Assembly: GCA_017303735.1 (NCBI GenBank)
Contig: JAFLCF010000261.1
Span: 1 to 5,555, forward strand
Length of the DNA stretch: 5,555 bases
Source: Anaerolineae bacterium
GTDB taxonomy: Bacteria > Chloroflexota > Anaerolineae > Anaerolineales > Villigracilaceae
Reading direction: 5' to 3'
The position numbers and the translations under genes are program-made. Numbering within the stretch: position 1 is the first letter of the stretch; the number at the start of each line of letters is the position of its first letter. The notes beneath the pieces were generated by a model. The model made no database searches and was not told the origin of the DNA. It saw only the letters and a list, made by a program, of their open reading frames with translations. Of this stretch, positions 1 through 5,045 are shown one piece after another.

Positions 1-226
1 TTGCAAGTTGAGTGATGTTCATTCCAAGTCCGCCCAGGTCTTCGGGAATGTATGCCCCAAATAATTTTAATTTCTTGAGTTCATCTATGCCTTCTTGTGG
101 AAAGCGCGCTTTCGCATCGACATCCGCTGCGTTCTTGCGGATGACCTCTTCGCCGATCTTGTGCAACTGCTGGACCAATTCATCGAACTTTACTTGCGGA
201 ATACCATTCTGACTGACCTGTTCCAT
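1..226 (-). CDS. Acyl-CoA dehydrogenase family protein, N-terminal part (runs off left edge)
   Basis: Only the first 75 codons are present. The start ATG is at 226-224, preceded by a good Shine-Dalgarno (AAAGGTGG) a few bases upstream. The translation begins MEQVSQNGIPQVKF and continues with an alpha-helical stretch ending in KNAADVDAKARFPQEGIDEL (about residues 33-52) and then LKLFGAYIPEDLGGLGMN. The pattern of Asp/Ala-rich helix, then 'R-F-P-x-E-x-I-x-x-L', then 'G-x-x-x-P-E-x-L-G-G-L-G' is the hallmark N-terminal helical domain of acyl-CoA dehydrogenases, FAD enzymes that put an alpha,beta double bond into acyl thioesters. The FAD-binding and catalytic-Glu regions lie outside the window, so activity cannot be judged. 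It starts 11 bases after the carrier-protein gene, so the two are almost certainly co-transcribed. This suggests, by inference, that the substrate may be carried on that protein rather than on CoA. Confidence 0.85.
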   Translation of the reverse strand, partial: MEQVSQNGIPQVKFDELVQQLHKIGEEVIRKNAADVDAKARFPQEGIDELKKLKLFGAYIPEDLGGLGMNITQLA

Positions 227-237
227 GTTTGCCACCT

Positions 238-477
238 TTACTTTTTGAGTTGATTCACTACATCTGCAATCGATTGAATGCTTTGAAAAGTTTTGCGTCC
301 GAGCAGGCTGTCTGGAATTTCGATATCGAATTCCTCTTCCAGTGCCAGCATTACCCCAACTGTTGCCAGCGAAGTGAGACCCGCGTTATACAGGTCGCCA
401 TCGTCTGCCAACTGATCCACCGGGGTGGAAAGACGACCATTTTTTGCAAGGATTTCCCGAATTTTTTGTATAGCCAT
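238..477 (-). CDS. Phosphopantetheine carrier protein, resembling aminoacyl carrier proteins
   Basis: A 79-residue acidic helical protein of normal acyl-carrier-protein length. The start ATG at 477-475 has a GGAG ribosome-binding site 8 bases upstream. The phosphopantetheine attachment site is Ser36 in DLYNAGLTSLATV; the usual Asp-Ser-Leu is here Thr-Ser-Leu. After it come the helix-II segment LALEEEFDIEIPDSLL and a C-terminal part beginning GRKTFQSIQSIADVV. The holo-protein would carry a thioester-bound acyl or aminoacyl group. The 'DLY-x-AGL(T/S)S' and 'EE-FDIE-P-x-x-LL-x-RK-(S/T)F-x-SI' patterns match, from memory, the small carrier proteins of Bradyrhizobium and Agrobacterium that are loaded by amino acid:[carrier protein] ligases (truncated seryl-tRNA-synthetase homologues), rather than AcpP of fatty-acid synthesis. 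It is the first gene of a minus-strand unit with an acyl-CoA dehydrogenase. The carrier-protein call is firm. The aminoacyl role is inference, because no ligase gene is in the window. Confidence 0.92.
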   Translation of the reverse strand: MAIQKIREILAKNGRLSTPVDQLADDGDLYNAGLTSLATVGVMLALEEEFDIEIPDSLLGRKTFQSIQSIADVVNQLKK

Positions 478-536
478 ATGGTCAACTCCGTCAAAGATAT
501 TTAATGAAATATTAATTTATTAGGACAGATTTTACC

Positions 537-577
537 TGAGATTACCAAAAACAAATACTGTTTTCGTGATAATCTCA
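537..577. repeat. Inverted repeat TGAGATTA / TAATCTCA in divergent control region
   Basis: The arms at 537-544 and 570-577 are perfect 8-base reverse complements separated by 25 bases. Centre-to-centre spacing is 33 bases, about three helical turns, so two dimers or a looped dimer could bind on one DNA face. It lies upstream of both transcription units. No known operator consensus is recognised, so its role is inference. Confidence 0.4.
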
Positions 578-611
578 ATACAAAATACTGCGAAATCAAA
601 GGCGTGTTCAA

Positions 612-637
612 AACAGAATACTTTATGCTATTCTGTT
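612..637. promoter_or_regulatory. Operator-like inverted repeat upstream of the ftsK promoter
   Basis: AACAGAATA (612-620) and TATTCTGTT (629-637) are perfect 9-base reverse complements around the 8-base spacer CTTTATGC. The repeat ends 25 bases before the -10 hexamer at 663, so it covers roughly -63 to -38 relative to the expected transcription start. That is where activators bind, or repressors that block polymerase. The shape fits a helix-turn-helix dimer site. The spacer and lack of a following T-run make a terminator unlikely. The cognate regulator is unknown. Confidence 0.5.
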
Positions 638-659
638 AAAAAGTTAAACAGACCATTTG

Positions 660-668
660 TGCTATAAT
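660..668 (+). promoter_or_regulatory. Extended -10 promoter for ftsK
   Basis: TGCTATAAT at 660-668 is a perfect TGnTATAAT extended -10 element. No good -35 hexamer sits 16-18 bases upstream (640-645 reads AAAGTT), which is typical when an extended -10 compensates. Transcription would start near 675, giving a leader of about 62 bases before the ftsK ATG at 737. Confidence 0.65.
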
Positions 669-705
669 GAATCAACGTCTTATTTTCACAAATCACGCAT
701 TAGTG

Positions 706-720
706 CAAAGCCTCCCTTTG
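706..720 (+). other. Small leader hairpin with a CCTCC loop before ftsK
   Basis: CAAAG (706-710) and CTTTG (716-720) pair around a loop of exactly CCTCC, 16 bases before the ftsK start codon. The stem is short and A/T-rich, so it is only marginally stable. It is notable because ftsK lacks a Shine-Dalgarno sequence and the loop is identical to the anti-Shine-Dalgarno core. This may be chance. Confidence 0.25.
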
Positions 721-736
721 GGACGTATCACGTAAA

Positions 737-3070
737 ATGCCCCTTCTCAAACCCTCCGCGCCTGAAAAAAAAAGCTCAAAGCCTGTTGGCAAAACCCTTC
801 CCGCAAAAAAGGGCGGCGCGGATTCACATGCCAAGGCACCAGCAAAACATAAAACATATACCCCGCCCGCCCCACCGCAACGTGAAGTCTCCTGGTGGGA
901 AAAACTCTCCCCCGAACGCAAACTTGATGTCGTTGGAATCGCGCTTGCATTTTTTGGCGTGATCATTCTCCTTGGGCTGATCTCTGCAAATCGCTCCGCC
1001 ATCGTTGGCGGTATCATTTTCTTTCTGGCTCAATTATTTGGCTGGGGCATGTACGTCCTACCGATCGGCTTGCTGGTCTTCGGCTTATGGCTGGTCTTGC
1101 GCAAGATCGAACGTATTCCGCCACTCTCCATCGAACGCGCTATCGGCAGTGTCATTCTCTTTTTCTGGCTGCTCACACTTTTACACTCCTTCGTTGCCAC
1201 CGCCGAAACTGCCGAAGCCGTGGCGCTCACTGGCTTGGGTGGCGGATACTTTGGCGGGCTTGCTCAGCGTTTTCTTTGGGGAGCGTTCGGCGCGGGCGGC
1301 GCGATGATCGGCTTGACCGCATGGCTCATCATCGGCATTGCGGTTACATTGGATAAACCCGTTGTGGATTTGTTCTTCTGGCTTAAGCCATTGATGGAAA
1401 AGATTCGCGCCCTCCTCAATCGACCGATCACGCCTCAAACTCCGCCGACAATGGCTACGCCCTCCATAGACGGTCTCACCCCGATCGATTCTTCTGCCAT
1501 GCCTGCCGTCGATACGGCAGGTGCAGTTCCGATACAACCCGTCCAAACCCGCAGCGGAACACAAATCATCGAATGGAAACTCCCCGACCTGACGGATATT
1601 TTGGATGAAGGCAGTGAAACTTCCATCAACGAAGAGTTCATTCAACAGCGCGCGCGATTAATTGAAGACACGCTCGCTTCGTTTGGCGCGCCAGCGCAAG
1701 TAGTGGCGATCAGCCGCGGACCAACGATCACGCAATTTGGGGTGGAGCCGCTTTTTCTTGAGACAAGAGGCGGTGTACGTACGAGAGTCCGTGTTTCGAA
1801 AATTGCATCCCTCGCAGACGATCTTGCCCTCGCCTTAGCCGCGCCGCGCATTCGTATTCAAGCTCCGGTTCCGGGTCACAGCTATGTCGGTATCGAAGTT
1901 CCAAATGAAGAGATGGCGCGAGTTGCTCTGCGCGATATTTTGGAAGGCGAGATATTCAAAGGCTATAAGAAGCCGTTGGCATTTGCTTTGGGGCGTGATG
2001 TGGCGGGTATGCCTGCCATTGCAAGCATTGAGAACATGCCGCACATGCTCATTGCTGGTACAACGGGCTCTGGTAAATCGGTGTGTGTAAACTCTATTTT
2101 GACCTGTATGCTTTTGTATCACACGCCTGATGACCTGCGCCTGGTTTTGGTTGACCCCAAGCGTGTAGAGTTGACCGGCTACAACGGCGTGCCACACTTG
2201 CTCGGACCCGTGGTCGTTGAAATGGACCGCGTCATCGGTGCATTGCAATGGATCACCCGCGAAATGGACAAGCGCTATCACATGTTCGCACAGGTCGGTT
2301 CGCGCAACATCACCGACTACAATGCCAAGATGAAGTTAAAGGGCGAGAAAAAATTACCCTTCCTCGTCATTGTCATTGACGAATTGGCAGACTTGATGAT
2401 GATAGCGCCGGATGAAACCGAAAAGACCATAACACGTTTGGCACAGTTGGCACGTGCTACCGGTATTCATATGATCCTCGCGACCCAACGCCCGTCGGTG
2501 GATGTGGTGACGGGTCTCATCAAAGCCAACTTCCCGGCTCGCATCGCTTTTGCCGTGGCATCCAATACAGATAGCCGCGTTATCCTCGACCAACCCGGTG
2601 CCGAAAAATTGCTTGGGCGTGGTGACATGCTCTATCAAGCTCCCGATGCACCCGCGGCTGCGCGTTTGCAAGGTGTCTTCGTTTCAGACGGTGAGATTCA
2701 CAAACTAGTAGAATTCTGGCGAGACCAGGCAGGCAATACCAGCCCATATGCCGCTGCTGCGGGTATGCCCGCCGATACCATCCCTGAAAATGTACCGCTT
2801 AAGCAAGCGCCGCTTTGGGAAGAGAATCCCAAAGCCAATGGTGACCCATTATTCGATGAAGCCGTGGCAATTGTCCGCAAAGAAGGCAAAGGGTCCGTTT
2901 CGATGTTGCAGCGCAGATTACGCATCGGCTATACTCGCGCTTCGCGCTTAATGGATACCATGGAAGATAAAAAGATCGTCGGTCCGCCAGAAGGTGCGAC
3001 CCAGATGCGTCAGGTGCTCGATTATGGGGATGTCCCGCCGCCGCAGAACACGATCAATACTGAGGAATAA
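737..3070 (+). CDS. ftsK: FtsK/SpoIIIE DNA translocase
   Basis: A 777-residue membrane-anchored hexameric dsDNA pump that moves chromosomal DNA during division or segregation and directs dimer resolution. In order: a basic Lys/Ala/Pro-rich cytoplasmic tail (1-60); a hydrophobic block 62-204 with about four membrane helices (near 64-83, 88-122, 135-153, 184-204); a short Pro/Thr-rich linker (about 225-275); the alpha domain (about 280-400); and the RecA-like beta motor with Walker A GTTGSGKS (441-448), VDPKRVEL (472-479), Walker B VIVIDE (544-549) and ATQRPSVDVVTG (582-593). The C-terminal winged-helix gamma domain (about 703-765, QRRLRIGYTRASRLMD) reads KOPS/SRS-type polar sequences. Length and short linker resemble SpoIIIE more than the long E. 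coli FtsK. The alpha domain carries extra residues around FLETRGGVRTR (340-350) relative to the common form. The ATG at 737 is the first possible ATG after an in-frame stop at 701-703, and it has no clear Shine-Dalgarno. The lipoprotein gene starts 22 bases after its stop. Confidence 0.97.
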   Translation: MPLLKPSAPEKKSSKPVGKTLPAKKGGADSHAKAPAKHKTYTPPAPPQREVSWWEKLSPERKLDVVGIALAFFGVIILLGLISANRSAIVGGIIFFLAQLFGWGMYVLPIGLLVFGLWLVLRKIERIPPLSIERAIGSVILFFWLLTLLHSFVATAETAEAVALTGLGGGYFGGLAQRFLWGAFGAGGAMIGLTAWLIIGIAVTLDKPVVDLFFWLKPLMEKIRALLNRPITPQTPPTMATPSIDGLTPIDSSAMPAVDTAGAVPIQPVQTRSGTQIIEWKLPDLTDILDEGSETSINEEFIQQRARLIEDTLASFGAPAQVVAISRGPTITQFGVEPLFLETRGGVRTRVRVSKIASLADDLALALAAPRIRIQAPVPGHSYVGIEVPNEEMARVALRDILEGEIFKGYKKPLAFALGRDVAGMPAIASIENMPHMLIAGTTGSGKSVCVNSILTCMLLYHTPDDLRLVLVDPKRVELTGYNGVPHLLGPVVVEMDRVIGALQWITREMDKRYHMFAQVGSRNITDYNAKMKLKGEKKLPFLVIVIDELADLMMIAPDETEKTITRLAQLARATGIHMILATQRPSVDVVTGLIKANFPARIAFAVASNTDSRVILDQPGAEKLLGRGDMLYQAPDAPAAARLQGVFVSDGEIHKLVEFWRDQAGNTSPYAAAAGMPADTIPENVPLKQAPLWEENPKANGDPLFDEAVAIVRKEGKGSVSMLQRRLRIGYTRASRLMDTMEDKKIVGPPEGATQMRQVLDYGDVPPPQNTINTEE

Positions 3071-3092
3071 AATTCGCTCGGAGACTTTGGCA

Positions 3093-4334
3093 ATGAAAAT
3101 CAAAATCACTGGCATCTTTGCTGCCCTGCTTTTTATGCAGGCATGTTCGAGTTCACAAACCACACCGCCACCTTCCACAAATACACCGCCATCGCCGCCG
3201 ACCGTGATCGTAGTGGTTACCAATACGCCCGAACTTCCCCCAGCTTCTGCTACACCCGAACCTGTTCAAGGCAATGGCACGATCCTCTATGATGACGGCA
3301 ATGACATTCTGTCCATCGACGTGAATACAGGCGAATCTAATGTGTTGATCTCGCGCGAGATGTTGGAATCGACCCTGGCAAAAGATCGGTCTGCCGATTC
3401 GTACACCTATGGACAAAAGAAACCGGTATCGATCACCCTTTCTCCTGATCGATCAAAAGCACTGGTGACCATCTGCTCTGACCTCGACGCCCGGTATCGT
3501 TGTCTCTTTTCTGATCATGTCTATTCGCTGGATACCCAATCCGGGATTCAGTTGCCCATTCCGCCAGATGCCTATGGTGTGTACTGGCAATGGTCACCAG
3601 ACGGCTCAAAGCTCGCCGGAGCTGCCTGGTCCTACGACCGAGCCGTTTACTTCCCGACGGCTTTTTTCGCCGTCAACAATGACGGTACGAATCTGACCGC
3701 GCTCGGACCCGTCGTTAACGAACGCTGGCAAGTGACCTGGCAGCCCGATGGAACTGCGGTGTATCCATTCAGTTTCGTCGCTAACTTCCAATCCATATTC
3801 CTGGACAAGACAAAGCCGCAAGATATCACCCTAACCGGGTTGGACGTGAACGAGAGAATCGAATGTCTCGCCTTCTCACCCGACGGCAGGAAAGCCGTAT
3901 TCACGGTGCGAAATGCCAGCCAGAAAAATCGTGAACGAGTGTACATTGCCAACTTCGATTTTTCAGAAGTGACCCAACTGACCGAGTACGATGTTGACTC
4001 GCGCTATTTTTGTAACGTGAACTGGTCTCCCGATCAACGTTTCGTTCACCTGCGCTATGAATACGACACGCGAGCCGAAACCGGCGAAGAAAAAACCGGC
4101 ACCGAACCTCGCAAAGACAAACTCGTCAACGTTGAAACGAGCAGCCTGCTCGATACCCCCCGCGACCTGCTCGTCTGCGGTTGGACACCCGACAGCAACC
4201 TCGTCTATGAAACAAAGACCAAAGATGGCGGCATTCAAGTCTTAAGCCCGTCAAATAACAGCCCCGTGGCAATATCGGCAGAGATACAGTCCGCGGTAGT
4301 GCACTGCCCGGTTGAATGGTTGGACGAGCCATAG
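3093..4334 (+). CDS. Exported lipoprotein with six PD40/TolB-like beta-propeller motifs
   Basis: A 413-residue protein beginning MKIKITGIFAALLFMQAC. This is a short basic N-region, a hydrophobic core and a lipobox-like MQA-C with the lipid-modified cysteine at 18 (Met at -3 is less usual than Leu). A low-complexity Ser/Thr/Pro spacer (about 19-58) tethers the folded domain to the membrane. Six repeats with the S/Q/T-P-D turn of PD40 (WD40-like) propeller blades follow: SPDRSKALV (117), WSPDGSKLAG (167), WQPDGTAVY (216), FSPDGRKAVF (261), WSPDQRFVHL (311) and WTPDSNLVYE (364). Six further cysteines (128, 137, 258, 307, 362, 405) could form disulfides outside the cell. Such propellers bind ligands or proteins; no catalytic motif is seen and the target is unknown. 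The start at 3093 is preferred over an in-frame ATG at 2994 because it has GGAG (3080-3083) upstream, gives an intact signal peptide, and avoids a 77-base overlap with ftsK. It is probably co-transcribed with ftsK. Confidence 0.88.
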   Translation: MKIKITGIFAALLFMQACSSSQTTPPPSTNTPPSPPTVIVVVTNTPELPPASATPEPVQGNGTILYDDGNDILSIDVNTGESNVLISREMLESTLAKDRSADSYTYGQKKPVSITLSPDRSKALVTICSDLDARYRCLFSDHVYSLDTQSGIQLPIPPDAYGVYWQWSPDGSKLAGAAWSYDRAVYFPTAFFAVNNDGTNLTALGPVVNERWQVTWQPDGTAVYPFSFVANFQSIFLDKTKPQDITLTGLDVNERIECLAFSPDGRKAVFTVRNASQKNRERVYIANFDFSEVTQLTEYDVDSRYFCNVNWSPDQRFVHLRYEYDTRAETGEEKTGTEPRKDKLVNVETSSLLDTPRDLLVCGWTPDSNLVYETKTKDGGIQVLSPSNNSPVAISAEIQSAVVHCPVEWLDEP

Positions 4335-4353
4335 AACTTTATGTTCAAGCAAA

Positions 4354-4388
4354 TATGAAAAGACGCGCGATACGCGCGTCTTTTCATA
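4354..4388. terminator. Strong near-symmetric intrinsic terminator after the lipoprotein gene
   Basis: TATGAAAAGACGCGCG (4354-4369) and CGCGCGTCTTTTCATA (4373-4388) are perfect 16-base reverse complements with an ATA loop. The GACGCGCG/CGCGCGTC core is followed by TTTT on the plus strand and, by symmetry, on the minus strand, so it could terminate from either side. It sits 20 bases after the lipoprotein stop codon and insulates the B12 unit from ftsK transcription. The T-run is short (four), so efficiency is uncertain. Confidence 0.8.
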
Positions 4389-4409
4389 CCCCTTACTGTT
4401 TGTTTTCAC

Positions 4410-4440
4410 TTCTGATACATAGGATTAACACGGGTATAAT
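4410..4440 (+). promoter_or_regulatory. Promoter for the B12-binding subunit gene
   Basis: A perfect -10 hexamer TATAAT lies at 4435-4440, 29 bases before the start codon. The -35 is poor: TTCTGA (4410-4415, 19-base spacer) or CTGATA (4412-4417, 17-base spacer). It lies directly after the upstream terminator, as expected for a new transcription unit. Expected transcription start is near 4447, giving a leader of about 23 bases. Confidence 0.6.
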
Positions 4441-4448
4441 CGCGTTAA
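4425..4448. promoter_or_regulatory. Operator-like inverted repeat straddling the -10 box
   Basis: TTAACACG (4425-4432) and CGCGTTAA (4441-4448) are reverse complements at 7 of 8 positions and enclose GGTATAAT, which is the -10 hexamer plus two bases. A dimeric repressor bound here would block polymerase directly. The half-site centres are 16 bases apart. No known consensus is claimed, and the regulator is not in the window. Confidence 0.4.
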
Positions 4449-4469
4449 CGATTTTTTATCGGAGGATGA

Positions 4470-4868
4470 ATGGCTGAAAAGAAAATCAGAGTGTTGGTTG
4501 CAAAACCCGGTCTCGATGGACACGACCGCGGCGCAAAAGTGATCGCACGTGCTCTGCGCGATGCTGGAATGGAAGTCATCTACACCGGCTTGCGCCAGAC
4601 GCCTGAGATGATCGCCGAAGCCGCACTTCAAGAAGATGTGGATGTGGTGGGCTTGTCTGTGCTTTCGGGCGCACACATGGCGTTGACCCCGCGTGTGATG
4701 GAGTTGCTGCGTTCCAATGGGCAGTCGCACGTCAAGCTCTTTCTCGGCGGCATCATCCCTGATGAAGACTTGCACCGCCTGAAAGAAATGGGCGTGACGG
4801 GAGTTTACGGTCCCGGCGCCAACACCGAAGATATTATCCGCGATATTAAACAGGCGGTTGCAGTCTAA
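4470..4868 (+). CDS. Cobalamin-binding small subunit of an acyl-CoA mutase (methylmalonyl-CoA mutase type)
   Basis: A 132-residue stand-alone B12-binding domain. It carries the DxHxxG signature as D16-G-H18-D-R-G21 in [13 protein letters not shown]; His18 would be the lower axial ligand of cobalt (base-off/His-on binding). SVLSGAH (63-69) and LGGIIPDED (92-100) supply the other contacts to the cobalamin tail, and GVYGPG lies near the C-terminus. The length matches the separate small subunits of two-component mutases (archaeal or bacterial methylmalonyl-CoA mutase, isobutyryl-CoA and 2-hydroxyisobutyryl-CoA mutases), which pair with a catalytic TIM-barrel subunit encoded elsewhere. The strong ribosome-binding site GGAGG (4461-4465) supports the ATG at 4470; another ATG at 4466 ends after three codons. 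The downstream neighbour is meaB, which supports an AdoCbl mutase role. Methylmalonyl-CoA is the likeliest substrate, but this domain alone does not settle it. Confidence 0.93.
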   Translation: MAEKKIRVLVAKPGLDGHDRGAKVIARALRDAGMEVIYTGLRQTPEMIAEAALQEDVDVVGLSVLSGAHMALTPRVMELLRSNGQSHVKLFLGGIIPDEDLHRLKEMGVTGVYGPGANTEDIIRDIKQAVAV

Positions 4869-4883
4869 CCTGACTGTCCATCC

Positions 4884-4918
4884 AACACAGAGCGGAAGAT
4901 GCTCTGTGTTTTGTTGTT
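4884..4918 (+). terminator. Intrinsic terminator after the B12-binding subunit gene
   Basis: AACACAGAGC (4884-4893) and GCTCTGTGTT (4901-4910) are perfect 10-base reverse complements around the loop GGAAGAT. They are followed by the T-rich tail TTTTGTTGTT (4909-4918). It begins 15 bases after the stop codon. It separates the gene from meaB, so meaB needs read-through or its own promoter. Confidence 0.85.
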
Positions 4919-5021
4919 AATCCCAGTTGGGGCGACCCAACTAGGATTTATGGAAACATCTCGCAAAGGGCGACCCTTTCTTTGTAAATTTGCGTCAGGT
5001 TAAAGCCTGACGGGTCGACCC
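4919..5021. repeat. Cluster of GGGCGACCC-centred palindromes upstream of meaB
   Basis: Four palindromic elements are packed in about 100 bases. (a) 4919-4948: a 13-position stem with one C-A mismatch, inner arms AGTTGGG/CCCAACT, closed by a GCGA (GNRA-type) loop. (b) 4965-4979: AAAGGG-CGA-CCCTTT. (c) 4993-5012: CGTCAGG-TTAAAG-CCTGACG. (d) 5012-5021: the perfect palindrome GGGTCGACCC. The core GGGCGACCC occurs at 4930-4938 and 4968-4976, and the related GGGTCGACCC at 5012. CGCAAA (4962-4967) can also pair with TTTGCG (4989-4994). Most likely this is a dispersed intergenic palindromic repeat (REP-like) or a structured leader of meaB. No riboswitch consensus is recognised. Confidence 0.6.
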
Positions 5022-5045
5022 TACTTAACAAAAAACAGGAAATGA

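Larger units (their letters stand above)
478..736. promoter_or_regulatory. Divergent A/T-rich control region between the carrier-protein unit and ftsK
   Basis: This 259-base stretch holds no convincing gene. It separates the leftward carrier-protein/dehydrogenase unit from the rightward ftsK/lipoprotein unit, so it must hold start signals for both. The rightward promoter is clear (660-668). For the leftward unit there is only a weak candidate: a TAAAAT on the minus strand at 534-529 without a good -35 partner. Two inverted repeats (537-577 and 612-637) and three AATACT copies (554, 584, 617) sit in the region and may be regulator sites. Confidence 0.7.

Noticed and set aside
12..212. 66-codon plus-strand open frame over the acyl-CoA dehydrogenase start
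   Set aside because: It is antisense to a recognisable dehydrogenase N-terminus and has low-complexity Ser/Phe/Pro composition.
229..504. 91-codon plus-strand open frame over the carrier protein
   Set aside because: It is the opposite strand of a convincing carrier protein with its own ribosome-binding site; the translation has no recognisable features.
1181..1645. 154-codon minus-strand open frame inside ftsK
   Set aside because: It is fully inside a gene with clear membrane and motor domains, and its translation is Arg/Cys-rich with no recognisable domain.
1835..2281. 148-codon minus-strand open frame inside ftsK
   Set aside because: It lies opposite the conserved Walker A region of ftsK and its translation has no family features, so it is an antisense shadow.
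2994..3092. 33-residue N-terminal extension of the lipoprotein from an upstream ATG
   Set aside because: It overlaps ftsK by 77 bases, is Arg-rich, buries the signal peptide and lacks a ribosome-binding site; the ATG at 3093 has GGAG and an intact lipoprotein signal.
4425..4775. 116-codon minus-strand open frame opposite the B12-binding gene
   Set aside because: It is antisense to an intact DxHxxG domain and crosses the plus-strand promoter.
4930..5021. CRISPR array from the repeated GGGCGACCC core
   Set aside because: The repeated core is only 9 bases, is itself palindromic, has unequal spacing (38 and 44 bases) and is present in three imperfect copies with no cas gene.
4335..5045. Cobalamin riboswitch near the B12 genes
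   Set aside because: Neither intergenic stretch contains the B12-box (GCCACTG-like) sequence, and the leader before the B12-binding gene is only about 23 bases, far too short for that riboswitch.
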